Source of the DNA: a virus
IMG/VR virus record: IMGVR_UViG_3300046171_000026
Location: 1 to 54,497 of that record
DNA length: 54,497 nt
Reading direction: 5' to 3' (one strand)
The notes beneath the pieces were generated by a model that saw only the letters and a program-made list of their open reading frames with translations, was not told the DNA's origin and did not search any database. A program made the translations under genes and the position numbers. Numbering within the stretch: position 1 is the stretch's first letter; every line of letters starts with the position of its first letter. Shown piece after piece: positions 35,380 to 41,660 of this stretch.

Positions 35380-35527
35380 AGTAACAAAACAATTAAAAGG
35401 AAATCAATATAAGATTGCAGCACAAGCAGGTAATCCTAGAAAAATAGAAAAAGCAGATTTTAAAAAATTAGCACAACTAAGAAAAGGAAAAAAGAATGGC
35501 GTTAGCAAAAAGTCAAAGATCGCTTAA
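35372..35527 (+). CDS. Small basic protein
   Basis: I chose ATG 35372 (MARVTKQLKGNQYKIAAQAG) with GGAGAGAG about 10 bp upstream. A longer frame needs a TTG at 35336. The 51-residue product is Lys-rich and ends KGKKNGVSKKSKIA. Part of the basic small-protein run. Function unknown. Confidence 0.65.
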   Translation: MARVTKQLKGNQYKIAAQAGNPRKIEKADFKKLAQLRKGKKNGVSKKSKIA

Positions 35528-35744
35528 AGCTTGGGGAGATCAGAAGTGGAGAACAAAATCTGGTAAGCCATCAAGTAAAACAGGTGAAAGATATTTACCA
35601 AGTAAGGCTATAAAATCTTTATCAGCTTCTGAGTATGCTGCTACAACTGCAGCTAAAAGAAAAGGTAAAGCAGCAGGTAAACAATTTGTTAAACAGCCTA
35701 AGACTATAGCAAGTAAGGTAAAAAAATATAGGAGTTTTGCATAA
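35496..35744 (+). CDS. Small basic protein, conserved phage type
   Basis: An 82-residue protein with MALAKSQRSLKAWGDQKWRT, the SGKPSSKTGERYLPSKAIKS stretch and a Lys-rich tail (KQFVKQPKTIASKVKKYRSF). This pattern occurs widely in marine phages without known function. It overlaps both neighbours. The charge suggests nucleic-acid binding. Confidence 0.7.
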   Translation: MALAKSQRSLKAWGDQKWRTKSGKPSSKTGERYLPSKAIKSLSASEYAATTAAKRKGKAAGKQFVKQPKTIASKVKKYRSFA

Positions 35745-35992
35745 TGGCTAAAGCAGCATGGACTAGAAAAGAAGGTAAAAATCCTGAAGGTGGATTAAAT
35801 CAGAAAGGTCGTGATAGTTACAACAAAGAAACAGGTGGTAATTTAAAAGCACCTAGTAAAGTTGTTGGTAACAAAAGAAGGGCTAGCTTCTGTGCGAGGA
35901 TGAAAGGCATGAAGAAGAAACTTACTTCTAAAAAAACTGCTAATGATCCACAAAGCAGAATTAATAAAGCTTTAAGAGCCTGGAATTGTTAG
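35744..35992 (+). CDS. Small basic protein with Cys pair, conserved phage type
   Basis: An 82-residue protein with AWTRKEGKNPEGGLNQKGRD, RRASFCARMKGMKKKLTSKK and NDPQSRINKALRAWNC. The SFCARMxGMK ... SRINKALRxWNC pattern is a recognisable phage family of unknown function. TAATG coupling to the gene before. Confidence 0.72.
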   Translation: MAKAAWTRKEGKNPEGGLNQKGRDSYNKETGGNLKAPSKVVGNKRRASFCARMKGMKKKLTSKKTANDPQSRINKALRAWNC

Positions 35993-35993
35993 T

Positions 35994-36266
35994 ATGGCTA
36001 AAGATCCTAAAGTAGGCACAGGTAAAAAGCCTAAAGGTTCTGGTCGAAGATTATACACAGATGAGAATCCTAAAGATACTGTCTCTATAAAATTTGCTAC
36101 TGTTAAAGATGCAAAAGATACAGTAAAAAAAGTTAAAAATGTTAATAAACCTTTTGCTAGAAAAATACAGATACTAACTGTTGCAGAACAAAGAGCTAAA
36201 GTTATGAATAAAGATAGTGTAGTTAAAATATTTAAAGCAGCAAAGAATGATTTAAGGAGGGCATAA
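35994..36266 (+). CDS. Small basic protein, conserved phage type
   Basis: A 90-residue protein (MAKDPKVGTGKKPKGSGRRL; DENPKDTVSIKFATVKDAKD; ARKIQILTVAEQRAKVMNK). It has a Gly/Lys-rich arm followed by a mixed alpha/beta core. The family looks conserved across phages, with no known activity. The next ATG overlaps its stop. Confidence 0.7.
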   Translation: MAKDPKVGTGKKPKGSGRRLYTDENPKDTVSIKFATVKDAKDTVKKVKNVNKPFARKIQILTVAEQRAKVMNKDSVVKIFKAAKNDLRRA

Positions 36267-36433
36267 TGAGAGATACTAAACTTATTAATGCATATGCACT
36301 TAAACAAAGTAAAGATAAAAAACAAAAAGAACTATTTATAAATTTAAAAAAAGAAGTAGAAACAGGTGCTAACGGTACTCAAAACTACATGATAAAGAAA
36401 GGTATAAATAAAAATACAATAGCTAAGAAATAA
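36266..36433 (+). CDS. Small basic protein, last gene of the rightward arm
   Basis: A 55-residue protein with excellent ribosome binding site AAGGAGG and a TAATG overlap. It reads MRDTKLINAYALKQSKDKKQ and ends MIKKGINKNTIAKK. The terminator hairpins begin within a few bases of its stop. Function unknown. Confidence 0.65.
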   Translation: MRDTKLINAYALKQSKDKKQKELFINLKKEVETGANGTQNYMIKKGINKNTIAKK

Positions 36434-36457
36434 AAAAGGGGAAGCGTTAACTTCCCC
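36432..36457 (-). terminator. Terminator for the leftward arm
   Basis: GGGGAAG (36438-36444) and CTTCCCC (36451-36457) form a perfect 7-bp stem with a 6-base loop. On the minus strand the stem is followed by a run of six T (36432-36437), so it stops transcription arriving from the 52 to 36 kb genes. Confidence 0.8.
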
Positions 36458-36470
36458 CAGCAGGCAACAT

Positions 36471-36500
36471 AAGGGCTCCTTTTAGGGAGCCTTTTTTTTT
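36471..36500 (+). terminator. Terminator for the rightward arm
   Basis: GGCTCC (36474-36479) pairs with GGAGCC (36486-36491), extended by AAG/TTT pairs, with loop TTTTAG and then nine T (36492-36500). This is a classic rho-independent terminator for the late rightward genes. With 36432-36457 it separates the two convergent arms. Confidence 0.88.
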
Positions 36501-36504
36501 GGTG

Positions 36505-36738
36505 TTAAATTTTTTGTATCATTTGTTTAATATCATCTTCTAGTTTTTTACCAGCAGAGTTTGCATGATTAATAATTGCTGCACATAAATTAGCTTGGTA
36601 CTTGTAGTCTTTTAAAGCTTCTCTTATCTTACCCACTGGCTTTCCTCCATAGTCAATTACAATAGCATTGTCTTTGTTTAGTCCAATCTTTAATTCAAAC
36701 AATAAACCTGTATGTTTACTTACACTATTTTTTTGCAT
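36505..36738 (-). CDS. Small protein, last gene of the leftward arm
   Basis: I chose the ATG at 36738 (MQKNSVSKHTGLLFELKIGL) because GGAGG lies 6 bp upstream; a longer frame exists. The 77-residue product has a mixed core with VIDYGGKPVGKIREALKDYK and a helical C-terminus ending KQMIQKI. It overlaps the gene before by 14 bp. No known family. Confidence 0.65.
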   Translation of the reverse strand: MQKNSVSKHTGLLFELKIGLNKDNAIVIDYGGKPVGKIREALKDYKYQANLCAAIINHANSAGKKLEDDIKQMIQKI

Positions 36739-36937
36739 TAGCATCCTCCATTGGCTTCTTAACAAAGTCTGCACCAATCTTTGGATCTAGTTGATTTAAT
36801 CTTGCTAACATAGCCATAAGATTTGCTACTTCTCCATATGGTCTAGTCATAAGATATTTCATTATATCTTGTAGTTGCATAGAATCTATTAAATAAGTTC
36901 TAGATCCTAAACTGTTTTCTCCTTTCTCTTTAGTCAT
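36725..36937 (-). CDS. Small helical protein, unknown
   Basis: ATG 36937 (MTKEKGENSLGSRTYLIDSM) has GGAG 6 bp upstream and is preferred over a TTG four codons earlier. The 70-residue product contains LQDIMKYLMTRPYGEVANLM, a helical segment like small phage regulatory or assembly proteins. It overlaps genes on both sides. Function unknown. Confidence 0.65.
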   Translation of the reverse strand: MTKEKGENSLGSRTYLIDSMQLQDIMKYLMTRPYGEVANLMAMLARLNQLDPKIGADFVKKPMEDANAKK

Positions 36938-37148
36938 TATGTTCTCCAAAATGTTTATGTATTGTTTTTATATTTTCTTCTGCAGTAGAAACTATGTTTA
37001 TTAACTTGTCTAGTTCTTCTGTAAATTGTGGGTGCTCACCAATACCTACAGGATTATGTAAGTATATAACTATCTTTGCTGTAGCATCATCTACTTGTGC
37101 TCTATATTTTGCTAGTAAAGCATCTATAAGAAGTTGTCTTACATCCAT
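36930..37148 (-). CDS. Small conserved phage protein, unknown
   Basis: The 72-residue protein begins MDVRQLLIDALLAKYRAQVD and continues with IVIYLHNPVGIGEHPQFTEE and a helical end. The NPVGIGEHPQ segment looks conserved in phages, but no activity is known. One-base overlap with its upstream neighbour suggests coupled translation. Confidence 0.68.
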   Translation of the reverse strand: MDVRQLLIDALLAKYRAQVDDATAKIVIYLHNPVGIGEHPQFTEELDKLINIVSTAEENIKTIHKHFGEHND

Positions 37149-37333
37149 TATTCCTGCCCTCTAAATTGATAATATTTATCTTCAATAAGATCAGCATCAT
37201 CTAAGTAAGGATTAAATTTAGCTTGCACAGATTCTTTTGCATCTCTTATTGTTTGATTGAGTGTCCGACCTTGTTTAAGACAACCTGCTACAAAGTCTTC
37301 TACTTCTATTATTGCTTGTTTAACTTGACCCAT
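37148..37333 (-). CDS. Small helical protein, unknown
   Basis: A 61-residue protein (MGQVKQAIIEVEDFVAGCLK; FNPYLDDADLIEDKYYQF). It is acidic and probably all-helical. It overlaps the DUF3310 gene by 14 bp. The role is unknown; its neighbours suggest a replication or nucleotide accessory set. Confidence 0.68.
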   Translation of the reverse strand: MGQVKQAIIEVEDFVAGCLKQGRTLNQTIRDAKESVQAKFNPYLDDADLIEDKYYQFRGQE

Positions 37334-37619
37334 CTTTGACCTCCTTTATTAGTCTATTTAAATACCATTGTGCTTTTTCTAAATCTTGCAATGGCTCTCC
37401 TTTAAATTTATATCTTGACACATACTTCAAGACATTACCTTTTAAGTATCCATGATACTCATCATTCTCCATACAATCACGAATAACATCTATAGTTTCT
37501 TTCTTACCATGTTTGTAATGTGCAGGTGAATTTACATTATCAAACTGCACTTCATTCTCATATGATATATCATTACTATGATCTATCTTTTTTAGATAGA
37601 CACGTTTATCTTTTACCAT
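37320..37619 (-). CDS. DUF3310 family protein
   Basis: A 99-residue protein. Residues ~31-92 carry the family signature: VNSPAHYKHGKKETIDVIRD, YHGYLKGNVLKYVSRYKFKG and LEKAQWYLNRLIKE. Proteins of this family are common in phages, sometimes labelled nucleotide-kinase-like, without firm biochemical evidence. The ATG overlaps the phosphoesterase stop region by 14 bp. Confidence 0.88.
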   Translation of the reverse strand: MVKDKRVYLKKIDHSNDISYENEVQFDNVNSPAHYKHGKKETIDVIRDCMENDEYHGYLKGNVLKYVSRYKFKGEPLQDLEKAQWYLNRLIKEVKDGSS

Positions 37620-38349
37620 ACTTTCTCCTTACTGTATTATACTCAATCATCTCAAGATCATACTCTCCTTTGTCTACATTACGTTTAACTACAAGTCCAC
37701 TCCACCACATTTGCTGTGTAGCTTTAGCATAGTTTTCCTTATGATGCAAGTAACATCCTGCAGATAATCCCATAAGTTTTTTACCAGAAGGCAACGCACA
37801 CATAGCATAATCAAATGTATGTATATGACCTACAGTAGAAGATACTTTATTTTTTATTAATAAAGAACGAGCAACATTGTCACCACTGATAGGCTTACCC
37901 ATGACACCAGTAGGATAATTGTGGCAGTAATATACACCATCCACAACAACGGGCTTCTGATACTCATGTACCTCCCAACCAAACTTTTCAAATTTAAAAT
38001 CGTCTGTACTAATTGTGCCTTCAAGTTCTGGTATCTCATCTACTGTTCTATCTATCCTATCTTCGTGATTACCAAGTAACATGATTTTTCTTGGTCGTCT
38101 TCCATTAAGACCTTTGTTAAATTTTTCCAATGCATCATGAACATGGTTTATATCTTTCTTATATCTTCTACCTTCAAATGATTTCTTACCTTTATCATAA
38201 CTAGATAGTGAATCCATACTTGCAAAGTCACCCATGCATACTATGGTATTTGGTTTCAGATCATGTGCAAATTTACCTGCCCATAAAAATCTGTCATTGC
38301 TTGCCTTTGGAGTACAATGAGGGTCTCCTATTACTAAATGTGTTGACAT
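37606..38349 (-). CDS. Metallophosphoesterase (calcineurin-like)
   Basis: A 247-residue enzyme with the full metal-binding motif set: D9 and H11 (IGDPHC), GD at 40-41 (CMGDFAS), GNHED at 93-97, H143 (YYCHNY) and GHIH at 174-177. It should hydrolyse phosphodiesters or phosphomonoesters with two metals. In phages such enzymes may process nucleic-acid ends or nucleotides, but the substrate cannot be read from sequence. It is coupled to its neighbours by short overlaps. Confidence 0.92.
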   Translation of the reverse strand: MSTHLVIGDPHCTPKASNDRFLWAGKFAHDLKPNTIVCMGDFASMDSLSSYDKGKKSFEGRRYKKDINHVHDALEKFNKGLNGRRPRKIMLLGNHEDRIDRTVDEIPELEGTISTDDFKFEKFGWEVHEYQKPVVVDGVYYCHNYPTGVMGKPISGDNVARSLLIKNKVSSTVGHIHTFDYAMCALPSGKKLMGLSAGCYLHHKENYAKATQQMWWSGLVVKRNVDKGEYDLEMIEYNTVRRKYGKR

Positions 38350-38681
38350 TAGTTCAACTCCTTATCACGTTTGTTTTTTAAGTATTCAATAAAATCAATA
38401 ACATTATCTTCACTATCAAACTCTGCTACAGAATTAATAGCTAGATCTTTTTTGTTATCTTTCTTATCATCTGCAAACCCACGTAGTCCATACATAAATG
38501 TAGTCTGAGGGTCTGATGTTGCCATTTTAATCATACCTCTTGCAATAGTAGAACATAACTCATACTGTTCTGTTGTCATTGCGGCTTTACTATCCATAAC
38601 TATTCCACAAGTAAAGCCTTTATCCCAAGGTGTAACTAAAACTTTTATTGCATTCTCTGCATTAAACTTTTTCTTTCTCAT
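38349..38681 (-). CDS. Conserved phage protein, unknown
   Basis: I chose ATG 38681 (MRKKKFNAENAIKVLVTPWD); the longer frame starts with TTG three codons earlier. The 110-residue product has FTCGIVMDSKAAMTTEQYEL, MIKMATSDPQTTFMYGLRGF and a charged end. It lies between the exonuclease and phosphoesterase genes of the DNA-metabolism block. Function unknown. Confidence 0.65.
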   Translation of the reverse strand: MRKKKFNAENAIKVLVTPWDKGFTCGIVMDSKAAMTTEQYELCSTIARGMIKMATSDPQTTFMYGLRGFADDKKDNKKDLAINSVAEFDSEDNVIDFIEYLKNKRDKELN

Positions 38682-38809
38682 TTGTACCAATACCTTTCAT
38701 GGTTGTCTTCATTATACTCAACTACCTTATGTTCAAATCCTCTTTTCATACTCTTTCTACCAAATTCTTCTGCAGTCTTTTCATTATCAAATAAAACATT
38801 TGTAAACAT
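38678..38809 (-). CDS. Very small protein with optional hydrophobic extension
   Basis: ATG 38809 has AAGGA 7 bp upstream and gives 43 residues (MFTNVLFDNEKTAEEFGRKS; ending DNHERYWYK). The frame is open further upstream and would add a hydrophobic stretch (FSTLVLMMLYFVLYKNKK), which could make a membrane-anchored form from an internal ATG. The short form is favoured by its ribosome binding site. Confidence 0.55.
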   Translation of the reverse strand: MFTNVLFDNEKTAEEFGRKSMKRGFEHKVVEYNEDNHERYWYK

Positions 38810-38922
38810 TTTGTAGTCCTTATCTTTTTTATTTTTATATAATACAAAATACAGCATCATAAGTACAAGGGTGGAAAATAGACCCCTCAAAACTACTCCC
38901 CACCCAGTTAAAGTTACAATCT

Positions 38923-39282
38923 CTATTCAAAAGTTTCCTCTTTCTTAGGATTGTTTACTTCAGTGTACCAAACCCACTTAGGGTTCTTGCCTTGCGATTG
39001 TTGTTGTGGTAACAATTGCAATTTACTTCCCCAACAAGGAAGCTTGTATGGGCAAAATGTACAAGCCATGCCCAAAACTTTATTACCTGTTTTCTTAGTA
39101 CGGAATGTTTCTTCTATATCTTTAAAGCATCTTTTAAAAGGTACTTTATTTTCAATAGCTGTTATGTTTTCTTCTGCACTAGCTAACGCTTTAACTCTGT
39201 ATTCGTTATCATCTATAGGAGTTTCACATACTGTCCACTCACCTGTAGATTTATTAATTACAATCCATCCACCAAAAGGCAT
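38923..39282 (-). CDS. C-terminal part of a frameshifted Cas4/RecB-like exonuclease
   Basis: This 119-residue frame (MPFGGWIVINKSTGEW ...) carries CTFCPYKLPC, the CX2CX5C Cys triplet that in Cas4/AddB-type nucleases completes an iron-sulfur cluster with an N-terminal Cys. Reading upstream in the same frame gives FEEVAKDDAFGYVPQGYLYS, which continues the exonuclease encoded by the overlapping 39258-39806 frame. The two are therefore one gene split by a single-base shift. A separate start at 39282 is unlikely to be the natural one. Confidence 0.8.
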   Translation of the reverse strand: MPFGGWIVINKSTGEWTVCETPIDDNEYRVKALASAEENITAIENKVPFKRCFKDIEETFRTKKTGNKVLGMACTFCPYKLPCWGSKLQLLPQQQSQGKNPKWVWYTEVNNPKKEETFE

Positions 39283-39806
39283 CTTCTCACTTTCACTATA
39301 AAGATATCCTTGAGGTACATATCCAAACGCATCGTCTTTTGCAACCTCTTCAAATCCACTTCCAAATTTTTATCAAATGAATATGGTGATGCACTTTTAA
39401 TATCCCACACTTTCTCATCAATCTTAACATCAAGCCTGCCTTCAATTTCTGATTCTTTAAATTTAAGTTTAACTTTTTTCTGTTCATCTTTTACTTCTAC
39501 CCCTGCTGATTTCATTACAAATATAGCCAATGCCTCAACAAGATCACCAAAAGTATTTCTCATCTTAACATTGTATGGCTGACCTTCACCCTTTACATTC
39601 TTTGCCTCCATCTGCAATTGACATAATGGTCTACCTATACTTGACATTCTTGGTTTAAAGCCCTCTCGTCTTTGCTCAGAGAACTGTTTGCGTAAGGCAC
39701 TTTTACATGCCTCACCAAACTCTTCTACTAGTGTATCAGATATATCAATAGATTCTTTATTGCATTTATCTAAATACGTTTGAACTTTTAGAAGTATATC
39801 GTTCAT
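39258..39806 (-). CDS. N-terminal part of a frameshifted Cas4/RecB-like PD-(D/E)XK exonuclease
   Basis: The 182-residue frame has the nuclease core: C62 (RPLCQ), E91 (GDLVEAL), D126 (EGRLDV) and D135-K137 (WDIKSAS), the order of Cas4/RecB-like exonucleases. After SPYSFDK (near residue 146, in GATAAAAATTTGG) the frame is lost, and the true continuation is in the -1 frame (KFGSGFEEVAKDD ...). One missing A in the A-run would restore a protein of about 290 residues. Such enzymes chew host DNA or prepare ends for recombination. It lies beside other replication genes. Confidence 0.85.
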   Translation of the reverse strand: MNDILLKVQTYLDKCNKESIDISDTLVEEFGEACKSALRKQFSEQRREGFKPRMSSIGRPLCQLQMEAKNVKGEGQPYNVKMRNTFGDLVEALAIFVMKSAGVEVKDEQKKVKLKFKESEIEGRLDVKIDEKVWDIKSASPYSFDKNLEVDLKRLQKTMRLDMYLKDIFIVKVRRCLLVDGL

Positions 39807-40384
39807 TATGATGCCAACACATCTACAGGATCTTCAACTTGATCCACAACTTTCTTCATATCTTTATCAGATGAATCATAGTTGCTCTTCTTTGCAGCTT
39901 TATATAGATCTATCACTTCTGTATTTTCTTTAGTGATAACTTCTTGAAATACTCCAAGAGTTTCCATATCTTCTTTTGACATCTCTAAGCCAGCATCAGC
40001 ATTAACAGCAATCTCTGGTGTGTAATAAACATTACCACCTTTTTTCTGTCTCTTAGTATCTACTGATAGTGTAGTAGTAAACATAAGTTTTTTACGTTTA
40101 GTTATCTGGTCTAACGCAGAGCCAACTGGAGCAAATGCTGTACCTGTAACCCTCCATAGAGCAGGCAAATTAGAAACAGTGTGTTCTTCGCCATTTGCTT
40201 TTACTCCTTTAAATGATAACAGACCATACAATAATCTATAACATCTTATTGTTCTTTGTTCTGCTAGTTGTTCTGGTGTTAAAGATTCCCTATCTTTAAA
40301 CGGAACCTTACCACACTTTGTACCTCCAAGTATATCTACAGCTTCTTCTTTCCAATTCTTGAAAATAATAGATCTGTTTGTCAT
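39806..40384 (-). CDS. C-terminal part of a frameshifted replication-block protein (SSB-like candidate)
   Basis: From ATG 40384 this frame gives ~192 residues (MTNRSIIFKNWKEEAVDILG; LWRVTGTAFAPVGSALDQIT; KLMFTTTLSVDTKRQKKGGN) with an acidic, helical tail (SDKDMKKVVDQVEDPVDVL). Acidic tails and a beta-rich core are typical of phage single-strand DNA binding proteins, and the gene precedes an exonuclease, but identity is not proven. It is the continuation of the 40308-40655 frame; an extra G in GAGTATGACAAAC breaks the frame and creates this ATG. Confidence 0.7.
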   Translation of the reverse strand: MTNRSIIFKNWKEEAVDILGGTKCGKVPFKDRESLTPEQLAEQRTIRCYRLLYGLLSFKGVKANGEEHTVSNLPALWRVTGTAFAPVGSALDQITKRKKLMFTTTLSVDTKRQKKGGNVYYTPEIAVNADAGLEMSKEDMETLGVFQEVITKENTEVIDLYKAAKKSNYDSSDKDMKKVVDQVEDPVDVLAS

Positions 40385-40655
40385 ACTCAGATTTATCTGG
40401 ATCATAGTGCATGTATTGCATTGCACTTATGAATGGTCTAAATGTAACTGGCTTACCATATACATTCTGACCTACACTAGAATCAAAAGTAAATAAATTA
40501 CCAACAGGTAATTGATTACCTTCATCATCTTCTGGTGATCTGTTGATGCCAAGTCTAGGAATATTTACTCCTTTACTTGAGCCATCATCTTGCCCAATCG
40601 CTTCCATAATTTGCTCTTGGGACATTTCGTTTATATTTGTTATGTTATTATCCAT
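40308..40655 (-). CDS. N-terminal part of a frameshifted replication-block protein (SSB-like candidate)
   Basis: The frame begins MDNNITNINEMSQEQIMEAI with GGAGG upstream and runs in a coherent way (INRSPEDDEGNQLPVGNLFT; SAMQYMHYDPDKSEY) up to about residue 92. Then coding sense moves to the overlapping frame of 39806-40384. Without the shift the protein would be about 280 residues. It is expressed from the promoter at 40681-40709. Alternatives are a consensus error or a real split into two polypeptides. Confidence 0.72.
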   Translation of the reverse strand: MDNNITNINEMSQEQIMEAIGQDDGSSKGVNIPRLGINRSPEDDEGNQLPVGNLFTFDSSVGQNVYGKPVTFRPFISAMQYMHYDPDKSEYDKQIYYFQELERRSCRYTWRYKVW

Positions 40656-40680
40656 AATAACCTCCTTAATTATTGATTTG

Positions 40681-40709
40681 CTTATACCACATTTTTACTA
40701 ATTTGTCAA
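40681..40709 (-). promoter_or_regulatory. Sigma70-type promoter
   Basis: On the minus strand TTGACA (40704-40709) and TATAAG (40681-40686) are 17 bp apart, 26 bp upstream of the ATG at 40655. It would drive the SSB-like gene, the exonuclease and the rest of the leftward arm. Confidence 0.82.
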
Positions 40710-40712
40710 GTG

Positions 40713-40799
40713 TTATTTTTTGTATGGTGGATAAAAAATATCGCATATCCATAATAAAACAATCACTATAAAACCAGTGCCTAATAATATTTCTAGCAT
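40713..40799 (-). CDS. Tiny membrane peptide
   Basis: A 28-residue peptide, MLEILLGTGFIVIVLLWICD then IFYPPYKK, from ATG 40799 to TAA 40713. It overlaps the end of the previous gene by 7 bp and ends just before the -35 of the 40704 promoter. One membrane helix with a short cytoplasmic tail is predicted. No known function. Confidence 0.55.
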   Translation of the reverse strand: MLEILLGTGFIVIVLLWICDIFYPPYKK

Positions 40800-41014
40800 A
40801 CTTTAGTCTCTCCTTCAGTAATCTCGTATTCTAAATCTTCTAAACGAGCAAACCACATTAAATAACTTTGTAGTTCTTCATGTTCATTTATATATAATAT
40901 TGTAGGTTTAGCATCACACTGTGCTTTTAAATCTTGTAGCATATCATAAGCTTCTTCTTGCTCATCATCAGCATAGTCTTCCCACAACTCTTTGTCTAGT
41001 AGAGGTATACTCAT
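40793..41014 (-). CDS. Small acidic protein, unknown
   Basis: A 73-residue, strongly acidic protein (LWEDYADDEQEEAYDMLQDL; LQSYLMWFARLEDLEYEI) coupled by a one-base overlap to the gene before. Strong negative charge could mean DNA mimicry or a regulatory partner, but there is no direct evidence. Confidence 0.65.
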   Translation of the reverse strand: MSIPLLDKELWEDYADDEQEEAYDMLQDLKAQCDAKPTILYINEHEELQSYLMWFARLEDLEYEITEGETKVC

Positions 41015-41232
41015 TAGTACTCCTTAGATGTATCTATTGTTATATTACAAGTAGTCTCACCACAAAATCTGTGACCTTGATCTTCTTGTAAACTTTGTAA
41101 AAACTTGGATAAGTCTTTAGATTGAATGCCATCATCAAAGTTAAACTCTGATAATGTAGCATTCTTTTTTTCTTTACCACCACGTTCATACTTAGTACCT
41201 ATTACTTTTATTTTAGTTTTTTCTATATACAT
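41014..41232 (-). CDS. Small protein, unknown
   Basis: A 72-residue protein (KTKIKVIGTKYERGGKEKKN; FCGETTCNITIDTSKEY) with two Cys near the C-terminus. It starts at ATG 41232 with a purine-rich upstream region (AGGAGTAAT). It lies in a run of four small genes downstream of the polymerase. Function unknown. Confidence 0.63.
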   Translation of the reverse strand: MYIEKTKIKVIGTKYERGGKEKKNATLSEFNFDDGIQSKDLSKFLQSLQEDQGHRFCGETTCNITIDTSKEY

Positions 41233-41244
41233 ATTACTCCTATA

Positions 41245-41472
41245 TTAAAATGGTATACTATCATCATCGTAGACTTCTTTAGTCAAGACTGGTATATCAA
41301 TTGTTTGCACAAAATAAGATGTTGTGTTTTCATCTTTTGCTTTCGCAACGTCATTAAGTTTATCAGATATATCTAAAGCATCGCTATAGTTATCCATGAC
41401 TAACTCAATTGTTATTAGTGGTTTAATGTGGCTAAACCTCACCATCTTTAGTATTAGATTTGTTTGTGTCAT
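41245..41472 (-). CDS. Small protein, unknown
   Basis: A 75-residue protein (MTQTNLILKMVRFSHIKPLI; DNYSDALDISDKLNDVAKA) ending in an acidic EVYDDDSIPF tail, a style of tail seen in DNA-binding accessory proteins. It overlaps the preceding stop by one base. The family is not recognised. Confidence 0.63.
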   Translation of the reverse strand: MTQTNLILKMVRFSHIKPLITIELVMDNYSDALDISDKLNDVAKAKDENTTSYFVQTIDIPVLTKEVYDDDSIPF

Positions 41473-41660
41473 TAGACCTCCTCTATTAAATCTACTTCTA
41501 TATTTTCCATACCATGTAGTTCTGGCTCATCTTCTCTAGCCTCAAAATATTTATCATCGTGAGTTTCAAAAAGAGTTTTAGCATGTTCTTTTGAGTCAGC
41601 TTCAACTATTACACTTTCCCAAATATCGGCTGTGTAATTTACTTTATATCGTTTAGTCAT
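41472..41660 (-). CDS. Small acidic protein, unknown
   Basis: A 62-residue protein (MTKRYKVNYTADIWESVIVE; EAREDEPELHGMENIEVDLI). The first gene after DNA polymerase, overlapping its end by 8 bp. The look of alternating strands then helix resembles small DUF-type phage proteins that share a beta-alpha-beta fold. Function unknown. Confidence 0.63.
   Translation of the reverse strand: MTKRYKVNYTADIWESVIVEADSKEHAKTLFETHDDKYFEAREDEPELHGMENIEVDLIEEV

Noticed and set aside
39360-39375. Programmed -1 frameshift in the exonuclease
   Set aside because: The site GATAAAAATTTGG is not a standard X XXY YYZ slippery heptamer in the zero frame and I see no downstream stem or pseudoknot, so an indel is more likely; slippage on the A-run cannot be excluded.
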